Source: Paracentrotus lividus (taxonomy: Eukaryota > Echinodermata > Echinoidea > Camarodonta > Echinidae). From it: DNA of 64,000 nt. Under the pieces are notes generated by a model. That model did not search any database, had not been told where the DNA came from, and saw only the letters and a program-made list of their open reading frames with translations. How positions within the stretch are numbered: position 1 is the stretch's first letter; each line of letters begins with the position of its first letter. Below are positions 42,681-55,412 of the stretch, one piece after another. Both the position numbers and the translations under genes were made by a program. Location: assembly GCA_940671915.1 (NCBI GenBank), contig CALNVZ010002445.1, positions 304,040 through 368,039 on the forward strand. Direction: 5' to 3'.

Positions 42681-44413
42681 AGAGTGTAGTGGAAGAAGTA
42701 CTTAAGTCACATAATACTAGTTCTGAGATATAAGCGTTTGAATATTTCAAATTACTCCTCACATCACATTTTTTAAAATTTCAGATTCAAACTTGGTGGA
42801 GTTGATTTTTATTACAAAAGAATAATATATGCCAAATTTGAGTAATTTTGTGCTTATCGATTTCCAATAAACAATAAACCATATCGTGGACTTAAGTACT
42901 TCTTCCACTACAATCGTGGACTTAGGTACTTCTTCCACTACAATCGTGGACTTAAGTACTTCTTCCACTACAATCATGGACTTAAGTACTTCTTCCACTA
43001 CAAAATCTCATTATGGGGGTTTCTAATTTGAGGCAATTTGTATTGATTTCTTTGAAAATTGATGCTTTATCATATTTTGATATGGTGTCTTTGTAATATT
43101 TATAGTTAAAAAAAATCTTACTGTGGGGTGGGGGTGTCATTGTGCTATTTTTATCCATTTTGGGGCAATTTTTTAATCAAAATTTTGGTGTTTTAAAGAG
43201 TGAAGCCTGCTTCCCCCACATTTCACCTGTCTAAATTAAGAGGATAAAATATGATCCATTGAACTTATGACCAACATTCCATATTTCCCCCATATTATTG
43301 ATAGGGATTAATCATATGGGGGTAGCATTATTATTTTTACTGTTTTAGGGCACCTTTTTACTATTTGGGGATTTTAAGTAGGCCAGTCCCTGTAAACTAG
43401 CCTGTGACTATTGTTTGACATAAATTGACAAAATATGAAATTAAGCTGGCAGCACTTAGTAATTTTTCATATATATACCTGACCGGAAGGTTGTTATACT
43501 CATGTTGGGGCACTTTTAAAAATTTTGGTGTATTATGGGCAGGCCCATCTGCCCTGGTTTTTTGCCTGTCTGACGCGATGTGATAAAACTCATCTAAATA
43601 AACGTATAAATATACTGCCTATTGAGTGGCAAAGTTAGGACCTACTTTACCCGATTGAGGGGCTTAAAAAAAAATTTATGTTGAAGGGCGGGGGGGGGGG
43701 GCGAACCCCATTCCACTTTACGAAACTGATAGGACTTTTAAATATATTTGATAGCATTTGACTTGAGACGCCACATTGCAGGTGAATCTTTTGTGTGTTC
43801 ATGCTTCGACATCCCCAATTTTTATTTTATTTTATTTTATTTATTTTTGTTGTTGTTGTTGTTTTTTTTTTGGGGGGGGGCGGCGCTGATCGCCCACCCG
43901 CCCTTTGTGCTTACTCTCTTGAAAAGTCCAAATATTGCATTAACTATGAAAGACTACCACTTCCCTACTGTGAAAACCACCTATGCGCTTTTAACTACGC
44001 TCCAAAGACATATAATTTTGTTTTGACCCCCCCCCCCCACACAAGCACACACCCACACACACACGCACAAACACGTACATATTAACGTCAGGCAAATCTT
44101 AATACACATTTTAGGGTCTGCCAATACCAAAAAATAGGAGGGCTGCCCTATTCCTCTTCCTATAGTGAAAACTTGGACTCACAGCTTGGTGGACTTAGGT
44201 ACTTCTTCCACTACAATCATGGACTTAAGTACTTCTTCTTCCACACCAAAACCTACAATTCGAAAAATGGGGGTTGTTGGTTTGGGGCACTTTGCAATAA
44301 TTTTTTCGCAAAAACTGACACTTGCACATGATTCTTGATGGTATGTGAATATCATTTATGCAAAAACTCATTTTTGAAAAAATGTGACTTAAGTACTTCT
44401 TCCACTACACTCT
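42681..44413. mobile_element. Element with AGAGTGTAGTGGAAGAAG ends
   Basis: The inverted termini AGAGTGTAGTGGAAGAAG extend through GTACTTAAGTCAC. Four direct 30-bp units containing GTGGACTTAAGTACTTCTTC lie at 42,888-43,005 and two more at 44,180-44,245. A poly-G/C core and a small CA microsatellite (44,040) are also inside. No transposase is recognised. A partial copy is at 19,540-20,170. Confidence 0.65.
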
Positions 44414-44639
44414 CAATTCTTTATTCTTTCTTTGTCATTTCTTCTTCTTTTTTTCTTATAATTAAGATCAATAGTGGGGCGACTCCGCCCTATATCGACG
44501 ATATATTTAAGTCTATAGGAGCGGCCGGTATTCATGGGCATCACTCCGAACTTGGGAGGTGGGGGCGGGGGTGGTACAACATTGACCTCGCCTCGGCTTT
44601 CCAGCTACTTTGATACTCCAAAATAATTTGAATATGAAT

Positions 44640-45200
44640 AGAATACTAGAAAGTGCCCCTTTATTTCTTCAATATATCTTTTAAACCCCCAACTCGCGGA
44701 TACTACATCATAATGCACCATTTTTACCTCCAATTTTGAGCTCAAATTTTTTTTAAATACCATTCAGTAGGGTAAAGAATGCACAATTAACTAAAATATA
44801 AAAATCATAATACTAAGTCATAATGCACATATAACTCCAATATTTACCTCAAAACTTCAGCTCGCCCTTCGCGCTTCGCGGATATTATAAATAGGGTCTG
44901 TAATACGCAATTATCTACAATTTCTCTATACTAGAAAAGTGCCCCTTTATTCTATAATCTTTTAAAACCCAACATTTTTCGGCTCGCGCTTCGCGCTAGC
45001 GGATATACTAAACCATAATGCACAAATATCTCCCAATTTTTAGTTTAAAAATTTCGGCTCGCGCTTCGCGCTTGCAGATACCAATAATTCAGTAGGGTAG
45101 GCCTACATACTGTGCAATTAACTCAAATTTTTACCTCAAAGTTTTCGCGGATATTAAACTGCACAGTCATCTCAAATATTTCGCGCTCGCTTTTCTTTGT
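44640..45200 (-). repeat. GC-palindrome family, minus orientation
   Basis: The phrases GCTCGCGCTTCGCGCT near 44,980 and 45,058, with variants at 44,864 and 45,180, each next to GCGGATA, are the reverse complement of the 831-3,060 family, including the CCCCTTTATTCT neighbours. It sits inside the 41,579-46,552 element. Confidence 0.65.
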
Positions 45201-46276
45201 CATTAATGAAATACAAAAACATTCTAAAAGCATCAATTAAAATGCAATTTTTTTTTTGGCGCTCCCTATTCATCGAATACATCTCTCTGTATGCCTCTGG
45301 TCTCAATTGCCCCCTTTTAGGAAAAATGCCCGTTTTCCATCGTGACCCCCCCCCCCCCCACTTTCAATTCGTTCTTACCGCCTCTGGCATAACAACATGG
45401 CTATAACATGCTGTTCTTCCAGTAATTAAATGGCAAAGTTGGCACTCGCAACCTCTGATGTAATTCTAATGGGGCAATATCGTATTCATGGTGGCAATTT
45501 AAAATACATATTGAAACCACTAAAGTTTTGTTTAAAATATTCAGATTTTTTGTGGGTTTGTTTTGTTTTTTTTGTTGCTAATATATATCATTATTTTTGT
45601 TTTCATAGGGGTAAAAATAAAATTGTTTAAATTCCCCGTTCTAGGTCAGTATAGGCCTATATATTCAGAGAGTGTTTTAAACTCGCGATTCGCGCTCGTT
45701 TGCTCGCAAGATTTTTTTAAGTTGCCCCCCCACACGAATAATGAACGGATTCAATTGCGAAATAAAATTATTGAGTTATTGAGTGATAACGGACCCAATT
45801 TCAGAAATGAAACTTATTCTTTACCGGAAGAATTCGACGCTGAAATAAATTATTCATTAAATAAAGACAGAACGAAAACAATTGCAGAAGAAATTATTTA
45901 GTTATGGACTGTTAAACGGCCCGACTTTAGAATCAAATTTTAACAGCAGATGCTCTTAAATAATGACACCCCCCCCCCCCCCCCGGGCCCCCAAAATCCC
46001 CCTTACAGTTATCTGGAGGTTATCAGGTGACCAAAACACAGTCCCCAACTATCTTAATCCATTTAATCCAGTAATAGCTCACTCCCGGAAAACGAACCTT
46101 TTTCTATTTTCGGAATAACGAACCTTATTCTATTACCAGAAAACCAAACCTTACTCTATTTTCGGAATAACGATCCTTGTTCTATTTTCGGAATAACGAA
46201 CCTTTTCTATTTAGGAATAACGAACCTTCGGAATAACGAACACTAACCCCCCCCCCCCCCTTGCGGACTACCGACC
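45201..46276. other. Right interior of the 5.0-kb element
   Basis: A frame at ~45,720-45,901 reads ERIQLRNKIIELLSDN and continues 60 codons, but I recognise no family and it starts in unrelated DNA. Near 46,085-46,240 a ~28-bp phrase, TTTTCGGAATAACGAACC, repeats five to six times. Poly-C runs occur at 45,348, 45,968 and 46,249. Confidence 0.4.
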
Positions 46277-47557
46277 CCAGCAAACTCTCCTCTATTTCTC
46301 CTATAATAATCTATTAATATTATATTGTTATTATTTAATGGATAATTTTCATAAAAACGACTGGTTCAGAAAACTACTAAACACAGCCTTTCGTGAAAAG
46401 CCCCCCCCCCCGGTTTTCCCGAATGGGTGCGCTAATTTGACTCCCCTCCCTCAAACCCACCCTTCGAGAAAAGCCCCCCCCCCCGGTGTTCACGAAAGGG
46501 TGCGGCCATCCCGCCCACCCCCGCTCCGCGAACGCAGACGATCGTTGCAAGCCATTACATTATAGGTGTAGAGCACCTTGTTAATGATTCACCATCTGGT
46601 ATACGCATCCTTTCATCACGTTTATTCTGATATTCATATTTACATAAGCATGAAACCATAAACGAACAAAATATTAGCTATATTTCATTTTCTAAATGCA
46701 TTATTCATTATACCGTTCCTTAAAAAAAAAAAAAGATAAAGCTGTATTGTATCGTCGTATAGGTATATCTAGGCACTTACATGCATATAATGATTACCCA
46801 TTCTGTTATCTTATTCCAATGATACTATTTGTGGGTAACAGTGAGTGTCTTAAACTGTTTATGAGTTAAAATATTCATATTTTAAAAATATACTTGACTG
46901 TTTCTTGATATGATATGAATATCGGAAAGAATTAAATACCTCTTGCTCAAACGTAACCAAAATCAAAGTATTTTGAAAGAATATAATACGTCAATGACAA
47001 ACATCCAGGCTGAATATCTCAACCAAATTGAATTTCTGCTTCACTGTATGATTAAAGAGAGCGATATACATCTGCATCTGTCACTTGTTAATCATTTTCA
47101 TTTTCATGAAAAATAAAAATGAAAATGAAGTCAACTTTACTTTAATCAAGATGGTTTCGATAACTTATGAAATTATGAGTCAGAGTAAATACGCATAAAA
47201 CCCCAAGTTGGAAATTAAAGATAACTTAAAGAATGAGGCAAGTTTGCTTTGTAGTGAATCCAGATTGCAATTCGTTAATTAGAAACATATACACCTGATA
47301 AATGAAATCTAAAAAAGGATAAGTCGTAAAAAATTGACGTTTAGTTTTATTTTTATTTTTTTATAAGTAATGAAAATCCATCTCAGTCAATATTATTCAT
47401 TTCGTATATTGAAATAAAATCAAAGAAGATTAATTCACGTCTGTTATGTACAGATGTGTCAATTGGCAAACGTGCCTTGAATGAAATAGGAAAAAATGAT
47501 TGGTTAATCCCGAATAATAAAATAAGCTTTACTTTGGGAAACTCTACTGCAAATCAT

Positions 47558-50500
47558 ATACAAGTAAGTGCATCGACAAAGATCGGCGATCGGCATATAA
47601 CATCTCTTGGAATCTCTTGGAATCTCTCGAGAATAGCGATATATTAACAGGATATTAGTCGACCTATATCTACTATATTCTCTAAAAGAAGGATTCTGGA
47701 CATTTTGCTGATCATCAGGTACATCAGGAAGTGATAAGTACTTTTAAACAATAATTATCTGTGCATGTCTGTAAAATCAGAAGGGACTCCGAATGTATCT
47801 GTAGTCCCATGCATCCAACATTTTGTGATATATCCGCTTCACTTTCTCTGTACTGAAACAGTATTGATTGTTAACTTCCGTTCATGTGAAGATGTTCTGA
47901 TCATATTCGTATACTTATTTTCGTAGGGGATTTTAACATAGATATATTAAAATCTTGCACTCAGAATACTTCACATGAATTTTTGGATATCATGTTCTCT
48001 TCATCGTTCCTGCCTTTAATTACAAAACCCACGCGGGTAACCAACCAAACAGCAACCCTCATTGATAATATCTTTTGTAATGTTGTTCCCTTACCCGAAT
48101 CAGGAATAATTTTATCTGACATAATCAGATCAATACCCTATTTTTTCTCGAAGTCCTTGCATTTTGATAAAAAAAGATACCCACTTGCAAAATTCAGAAA
48201 GAATAACACCTAATAAAATAGCACGATTAAAGGAAAGCTTGAAGATGAGAGATTGGTCTGGTGTTTATAATTGCAAGATACAAATACTGCGTATAACATA
48301 TTATGACGAATTTTACGTCACACTTAGATAGACATGTTCCATAGTTAACAATCCTCTAATTATAAGAAGAGTCCTCGACTTCTTGGAACTAAATCAATTT
48401 TAAGATCCATCAATCGAAAAAACAACTTATACTACGCTGACAAAATACAACGTTCTGCAAGTCTCACCGTAAATATACTATACAAAAACATTCTTACTAA
48501 AATATTACGTATTGAAAAACGAAAATATTTTTTCAACCAGTTAATTCTTTTTAAACATGATATTGGGAAACCTGGAATTTTAATAGTGCCATTAAAAGCA
48601 TAGCGATAAATCGTGCATAACAAAAATAAATGTAATAACGTAGAAATTCATGATTCAGTGCATATAGCTTATAGTTCAATCAGTATTCTCTCAGATAGGA
48701 CAGAACCTTGCAAAAATATTCCCCCAACGCAAAAGTCATTTTTAGACTTTATGGACCAAGCAAACCCTGACTCACTATTTTTTGTCCAGTGCATAGTAAT
48801 GAAATAATAGATATAGTTAATAACTTGAAAAATAAAAGAGTGCTGGGCACGATGCATTGATAATATTTTACTGAAAAACGTCATTGAGTTAATTGTTGAT
48901 CATTGGTTATATATTTAACTTTATCCTGACTTGCGGTGTAGTTCCTGACTGTATGAAAATTTCTAAAGTTATACCAGTTTATAAAAGGTGAAAAAGACGA
49001 CATATGTAATTTAGACCAATTTCTCTACTGCCGGCATTTTCCAAAATTCTGGAAAGAATAATCAACAAGACTTTTAAAATTTTGATAAAACACACATAAT
49101 TTTAATTTTCAATTCGGTTTCGCCAAAATCATAGAACTTCCCTGCTATACTTACATTCATTGAGAAAATTTCAAAAGCTATCGACAAATTTTATCATACT
49201 GTGGGTGTTTTTCTGGACCTCTCCAAGGCTTCGATACCATCGATCATAAATACTTCTTTATAAAATGAACAATTACGGAATTCGTGTAGGGCCTTGGAGT
49301 GGTTGAGAAACTACCTAACAAACCGCAAGCAATTTGTATGTATTAATGACCAATTTTCTTCATGCAAGATATAGATTGCGGAGTCCTCAGGGTAGCTTAC
49401 TTGGCCGCTTCTATTTATATTTATATATGATATCCGAAACTCGTCTAATATTCTCTCTTTGTCTTATTTGCAGATGATTCTAAGTGCTTCTTTCTCATCC
49501 AGATCCTAACATTTTGATCAATATACTTAACAATGAATTAGATAAATTGTTACAGTGGATAAGAGCTAATAGGTTTCTATACTTAACAAAAACTAATGTA
49601 TGCTTTTTAGCAATTCTTTAGACAAACTACCACATAATATTAACTAGATGATACCATCATTGAAGCCGTCACTTCAATGAAATTTCTAGGTCTGATAATA
49701 GACGATAAACTGTCATGGAATATCATATTGATCAATTTGCCGAACCATTTCTCGTAATATAGGAATATAAATAAGGTCAATTTTTTTTTTACCTCTTCCC
49801 TTCTTATGCTTTACTCAACATTGATTTTACCCTACTTGAATTATGGCATTATTGTCTGGGGCAATACACACTGATTATTACTCCACAGAATACTACTATT
49901 ACAAAGAAAGCTATGCGTGTTATCTGTAACACTTTATGGATGTCCCACACCGATGTTTTGTTTATCGAAAATAATATCTAAAGATAAATGATTTATTTCG
50001 TTATAATCTTGGACAGTTTATGTATCAGTTAAATAATAATACGTTGCCCTCAGTTTTTCAGTTAATATTCAATAAAAACAAAACTATACACAATACCCAC
50101 ATGCCAATGTGACGAATTTCATTTACCATTACCAAGAACTATATCTCTTAAATCCATATTCACGTATGCAGGCCCGAAGCTATGGACTATCTTGATCATA
50201 ACATAAAAAAATGCCCTAGTTTAATTTCTTTTATTCAAATTTAAAAAATCACTCTTCGTACTTTATCAAGCACAGTTCTTAGTCTCTTCATCGCTCATTC
50301 AATTTTACCTATAAGACAATTATAATCTACTCGATGCTTTTTTATTCATACTTGTAATGATGGTTTTCCGGTCGGTCCGTGTATGTTCTGTGTATTGGTA
50401 GGCAGGATTCCTCCACTCTTTCGCTTCTTCTCTCTCTCCTTCCCTTCTCTTTCACTCCTTCTATGTTATGTCTATTCAATATATGTATTTGTGCGTTTAC

Positions 50501-50756
50501 TTTTTTCTTTGTTCTTTTTATTTTTTAGATACACTATTTTTATAATTCTAAGTTATAGGGGGCGCAATCTACAGCAAACGTTTTTTAGCAGTCCCCTCCA
50601 TAAACAACCTGGTTTTTTTTTAGACCTGTTGTACACTGTGATCTATTTTATATTTACGATTACATTACTATGTTATATTGTTTTACCTTGTACAATGAAT
50701 ACTATGTATTTTGATTTATTTTGTTGTATATGGAAAATAAATGAAATGAAATGAAA
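47558..50756 (+). mobile_element. Degenerate CR1/L2-like LINE (first of pair)
   Basis: Fragments of an endonuclease (GDFNIDILKS near 47,926, TLIDNIFCNVV near 48,058) are followed by reverse transcriptase fragments: RPISLLPAFSKILERII near 49,015, a VGVFLDLS phrase near 49,200, SPQGSLLG near 49,385 and YLNYGIIVWGN near 49,835. They are spread over all three frames with many stops and small deletions. The 3' end is a GAAAT microsatellite (50,738-50,756), the type of tail seen in CR1/L2-group elements. Copy A lacks this DNA. Together with the next LINE it is bounded by a short AAATC repeat (~47,554 and ~55,764). Confidence 0.75.
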
Positions 50757-51075
50757 TTATGGAGGAATGCATCAAACACAAGTGAAATTTGATCCTGCTT
50801 TTTAACTGAATCGATAATAACAATCTTTTGAGAGGAAACTATATCTACATCTGGCTAACTTAATTTGCATCTCGTTTACAGTACTGCGAAGTCTATTCTG
50901 AATGTGAAAGCGATTATTATTCAACTTTACTATCAACTTATCATTATTATTTGGAGATCTATTGCAGTCTACATGAGTATTAATTCATATCTTCATATTA
51001 TCAAGTCATTGATCTCATAAGTTGAGACTTGACCATTGGCACCATCGGCGCCATTTTCAATACTACAACGCAAAT
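50757..51075. other. Presumed 5' leader of the second LINE
   Basis: AT-rich sequence lies between the GAAAT tail of the first LINE and the ORF1 start codon. Whether it belongs to the second LINE or to older DNA is not resolved. I see no promoter motif. Confidence 0.35.
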
Positions 51076-51906
51076 ATGTCTGAGTCAATTCCACGCACCG
51101 AAGTGGAAAGCATAGCAGGTACAATTGCAGACGACGTAATCAAGAAGTTCGTTGATGGTGACGTTTTTCGGAAAACAATACGTCAAGCCGTGCATGACGC
51201 GGTGAATGAAACTTTCAATAAGATTACTAATCGGATTGATGTTCACGAAGGAAAACTTTTGGATATACAATGCAAACTTGATGCAAAAGAAAATGAGTTA
51301 GCGTCCCTATCGCAAGCTATCAACGAGCAACATGAATCGTTACAATCGCTTCGGCGCATCGCAAATGATCAAGAACAATACAGCAGAAGGAATTGTTTGC
51401 GATTTTATGGGATTCCCGAAGTAGACGGCGAGGACACAGATGAGCTCATTTGCAAGGTAGCGACGGATCATTTAAAGATTTCAATCACAAAGAACGACAT
51501 CGAAAGATCACATAGACTAGGAAAGAAAGAGGTTTCGGAAAAATCAGATTCGGCTGAGCGACCCACGAGAATAACCCGGAGCAGCAAATCTCAAAAGGAT
51601 TCCAAAGATCCCCACGAATCGACGAGCGAACCGAAGATCAAGCCTCGTGTGATTATCGCAAAGTTCATCTCTTATCGTATGCGATGTGTCGTACTATCAA
51701 AAAGGAGTGAACTTAAAGGCAAGAAAATGGGTATTGACGAGGATTTAACAAGGGTCAATGCAGGTCTTTTGAAAAAGACTAAAGATACAAAGAAAATCAT
51801 CGCTGCCTGGTCGTCAGACGGTAGAATAATAGCTCTTCTCCCTGCAAGTGGAGGAAAGACTATCAAACGCGTAATCAGGACTGAAAGTGACTTGGACATG
51901 ATATGA
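51076..51906 (+). CDS. LINE ORF1 protein (coiled coil plus RRM-like domain), intact
   Basis: ORF1 proteins of LINEs bind their RNA and form the ribonucleoprotein that carries the reverse transcriptase. The 276-residue frame from ATG 51,076 is uninterrupted. An upstream in-frame extension to 51,022 lacks an ATG, so I chose 51,076. Residues ~40-110 form a heptad-rich coiled coil (LDIQCKLDAKENELASLS). Then comes QYSRRNCLRFYGIP and NDIERSHRLGKK, the RRM-like core shared with L1-type ORF1 (Transposase_22 family). A Lys/Ser-rich linker follows, and a C-terminal part contains RVIIAKFISYRMR, GIDEDLTRVNAGLL and AAWSSDGRIIALL. Codon use looks ordinary. It is striking that this frame is clean while ORF2 directly downstream is broken. 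Confidence 0.85.
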   Translation: MSESIPRTEVESIAGTIADDVIKKFVDGDVFRKTIRQAVHDAVNETFNKITNRIDVHEGKLLDIQCKLDAKENELASLSQAINEQHESLQSLRRIANDQEQYSRRNCLRFYGIPEVDGEDTDELICKVATDHLKISITKNDIERSHRLGKKEVSEKSDSAERPTRITRSSKSQKDSKDPHESTSEPKIKPRVIIAKFISYRMRCVVLSKRSELKGKKMGIDEDLTRVNAGLLKKTKDTKKIIAAWSSDGRIIALLPASGGKTIKRVIRTESDLDMI

Positions 51907-52217
51907 CAATAGACTCTTAATGAGACTCTTAATGACAAATCCCTTGATCACTTAACTGATCTCATGAAGATTTAAGTAAATGCATTTCACTAATAATTTA
52001 TTTTAAAAAAAATTATAGATGTAATCCCTCCTTCTAGTATAAAGGTTAAAGTGTAGATCGTTCTTTCGACAATTAGTCGAGCTTTTTTAAACCTTCTGGT
52101 TCTAATTTGTTTTGGTTTTCTTTTTTTCTTTCGCGAGTATATATAAGTACAAGTTTAATTCTGATTTTTGTACTTTATTTTCTTTTGTATTTTGTACATT
52201 TTGTTCATAGTTTTCTT

Positions 52218-55200
52218 ATGGTAGTTTGTGACTCCCCTTTCCCCTTTAACAATCTTTCAAACTTAGAATTAGGTAATTTATTCGACCAAATTATTCAAGA
52301 TGAGTTTGATGATAGTAAAATAAACAACATTGACGTGACTAAAGAAGATAACTTATCAAATATTGATCCTGATGTTAACTGTCCTGTACTTGATAATCCA
52401 AGTAGATACTGGTTACCAGATGAATTCAATTCCGAAATTATTAAAGATTAAATTATTCAAGATGAGTTTGATGATAGTAAAATAAACAACATTGACGTGA
52501 CTAAAGAAGATAACTTATCAAATATTGATCCTGATGTTAACTGTCCTGTACTTGATAATCCAAGTAGATACTGGTTACCAGATGAATTCAATTCCGAAAT
52601 GATTTTTGATAAAAATGCCTTAAGTATACTTCATTTCAACGCCAGAAGTTTGAACAAAAATTTTGAAAATATACATGATTTTATTACTAAACATATTAAT
52701 GCCAAGTTTTCAATATATGGATTCAGCGAAACTTGGATACATCACCTAACACCTACGGAATTATTTCATATAGAAAACTATATTTTTTTTTCATTGTGAC
52801 AGAACAAAAAGTAGAGGTGGTGGAGTAGCTATGTTGATCCATGATTCATTGAATGTGAAAGAAAGAGTAGATATAAATCTGGCACAACACTTATGCGAAT
52901 CTCACTTTCTTGAAATTGAAATATGTCATCAAAAAAAGGTAACAATTGGAATTATTTACCGTGATCCTGGTACAAACATAGTTGATTTTAATAATGATGT
53001 AAATACATGTCTTAGTAATATTATAAATGAAAACAAAAATATATATATTATGGGTGACTGGAATATAAATTTATTAAATAGCTCATCAGTTGCAAATATC
53101 AATGACTTTGTTAATATAATGTACAATAACTCTCTCCGACCTTTGATTAACCGACCAACAAGAATAACACATTGTTCGACAACTTTAATTGATAATATTT
53201 TTACGAATGTATGTGAAAAACAATTTTTTTTCTGGAATATTTTATGAAGATACAACTGATCATTTGCCAATTTTGTCAATTACCCATAATATAAGGTCTT
53301 ACCCCAAAGCTGATGTCGATATAAATTTTAGTAAAAGGTGCATTAACACAGAAAATATTGATAGCTTCAACAAAATGTTACTCTCCTATGATTGGAATCA
53401 TATTTTATCAGTTGATGATGTAGACGATGCTTATGATAATTTCCTTGAAGTATTTAAAAGAGCATTTAATGCTAATTGTAAACTTTAAAAAAAGAAGAAG
53501 ACATCGCCTAAAAAGCCTTGGATAACTCATGGATTGTTAAAATGTATTAATAAAAAAAATCGTCTTCATAAACTTTTCTGCCAGAAACGTACTAAATCAG
53601 TTGAAATTAAATACAAAAAATATCGTAATATTTTAAATAATCTCATAAGATTGGCCCGTAAAAAGAATTATTGTGACTTATTATTCAAGAATAAAAATAA
53701 TCTTTAAAAAGTTTGGCAAATCATTAATGACTTGATGTGTAAGAAAAACAAACGAAACTTGCCTTTATATTTTATGAAAAACAATATTAAAGTTTATAAT
53801 AATGAAGAAATAGTAAATGAATTCAACAACTTCTTTTCAAATATTGCTTCAAATACCTTGAAACAAAAAGCTCATAATTCTAATAGTAATTTCAATCGGT
53901 ACCTAAGTAATCCCTGCCAATTTTCTATGTATTTTTATCCAACCAACGAATTAGAAATCATTAAAATCGTTAAGGAATTAAAAATGAGTTATAGCACTGG
54001 TTTCGACGATATTAGTTCTTTTATTATAAAAAAAAAGTAATCTATTCTATACTTGCCCCTCTGGTACATATATCTAATTTATCATTATATTCTGGAAAAG
54101 TGCCCAATAGCTTAAAAATCGGAAAGATCATCCCAGTTTTTAAAAAAGGAGATAAACATTCATTTTCTAATTACCGGCCAATTACATTATTACCATGCTT
54201 TTCTAAAATTCTGGAAAAATATAGTTTATAAAAGACTAATCTCTCACTTAGATAACAATAAAATATTAAACGACTGTCAATATGGCTTTAGAGCAGGACA
54301 CTCATGTGAGCACGCATTAATTGACTTGAATAATACTCTTTTAACCAACATAAATAATAATTATCACTCATTTGGAATATTTCTTGACCTATCAAAAGCC
54401 TTCGACCTCATAGACCATAACATACTTTTATATAAATTGTCACATTACGGTATTAGGGGTGCAGTGTGGAATTGGTTCAATAGCTACTTACTTAATCGAC
54501 ATAATTACACCTCATTTAACAACTATGATTCTCAATATTCGACAGCCAAGTATGGAGTCCCCCAAGGTTCCATATTGGGCCCGCTCCTCTTCCTTATTTA
54601 TATTAATGATTTATGTTCAGCATCTTCATTCTTTAATTATGTTTTATTTGCGGACGATACAACTATTATTTCTACTCATAGCTACTTTACTTATTTAATA
54701 GACAAAACAAACAATGAATTAGGCAAAATATGTGATTGGTTCGATGCAAAAAAACTTGTTGTAAATTATGATAAAACTAATTTTATGTATTTCCTAAAAC
54801 CGCATATATCCCACAGTGAATCTTCAAACTTCAAAATCAAAATGAAAGACGTATCTTTAGATTTAGTCAATTCCGTAAAATTTTTAGGATTTAAACTTGA
54901 TGATAAATTGTCTTACAACGAACACCGCTTTTTTGTTAGTAATAAGATGTCAAAGAATATAGGTATATTAGCTAAATTACGTACCACCCTTACAAAAAAC
55001 ACTTGTTTATGCTTTATAATTCTTTATTACTTCCCTATATTTATTATGGTACATCACTTGGGCAAGTTGTGGCACTACAAAATTAAACCCCATACACATA
55101 CTCCCAAAAAGAGCTTTGCGTATTTGTTCGAACTCCCCGTACTTAGCTCCGTCACGCCCATTATTGCTTAGATTAAAAACTTTGACAATTTTTGACATTC

Positions 55201-55412
55201 ATAAAATTCAAATTGTAATTCTAATGTACTATGTTAAACACAGTTTGGCACCTCTCAAAATAATGAATCTATTTCAATATAATAAAGACTATCATCAATA
55301 TAACACTCGTTCCCATTCTAAATTCCATTATCCAGTAGCTTTCAATCAGTCAACTCTTTATGCATTTAAATCAGCTGGTCCTCGAATATGGAATTCCTAC
55401 ATTTTAATATAA
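52218..55412 (+). pseudogene. LINE ORF2: endonuclease and reverse transcriptase, frameshifted
   Basis: ORF2 nicks target DNA and copies the LINE RNA. The ATG at 52,218 follows ORF1 by 311 bp. Endonuclease (EEP) motifs appear in order: LHFNARSLN (52,628), FSETW (~52,724), RGGGVAMLIHD (~52,815), IGIIYRDPG (~52,950), MGDWNINLL (~53,050), TLIDNIFTN (~53,183) and TTDHLPIL (~53,255). Reverse transcriptase motifs: FLDLSKAFDLIDH (~54,382), YGVPQGSILGPLL (~54,551) and the catalytic FADDT (~54,648), then a C-terminal HSLAPLKIMNLF/YNTRSHSKF region. Breaks include frameshifts in T9 (52,783), T8 (53,224), A9 (54,028), near 54,220 and near 55,050; TAA stops at 53,486 and 53,705; and a stop made by a 162-bp duplication at 52,449. 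As written it is not functional. Confidence 0.85.
52288..52611 (+). repeat. 162-bp tandem duplication inside ORF2
   Basis: The segment from 52,288 repeats from 52,450 with a period of 162 bp (54 codons), nearly identical. Because 162 is a multiple of three, the frame is kept. The junction, however, creates a TAA at 52,449-52,451. The near identity means it is recent. Confidence 0.9.

Larger units (their letters stand above)
41579..46552. mobile_element. 5.0-kb element with ~290-bp inverted repeats and 10-bp target duplication
   Basis: The ends GCTTGCAACGATCGTCTGCG face each other. The repeats run ~308 bp on the left (41,579-41,886) and ~276 bp on the right (46,277-46,552), and each holds two subrepeats of CTTTTCTCGAAAGG plus poly-G. 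CATTACATTA is duplicated at 41,569-41,578 and 46,553-46,562, while copy A has it once (reverse strand, near 32,420). Long inverted repeats with a 9-11 bp duplication suggest a Mutator-like element, but no MULE transposase is visible. It contains the nested element 42,681-44,413 and GC-palindrome family DNA. Confidence 0.8.

Noticed and set aside
45563..45901. 112-codon frame in the 5.0-kb element as its transposase
   Set aside because: It is too short, begins in AT-rich and poly-C sequence, and has no DDE or zinc-finger motif that I can recognise.
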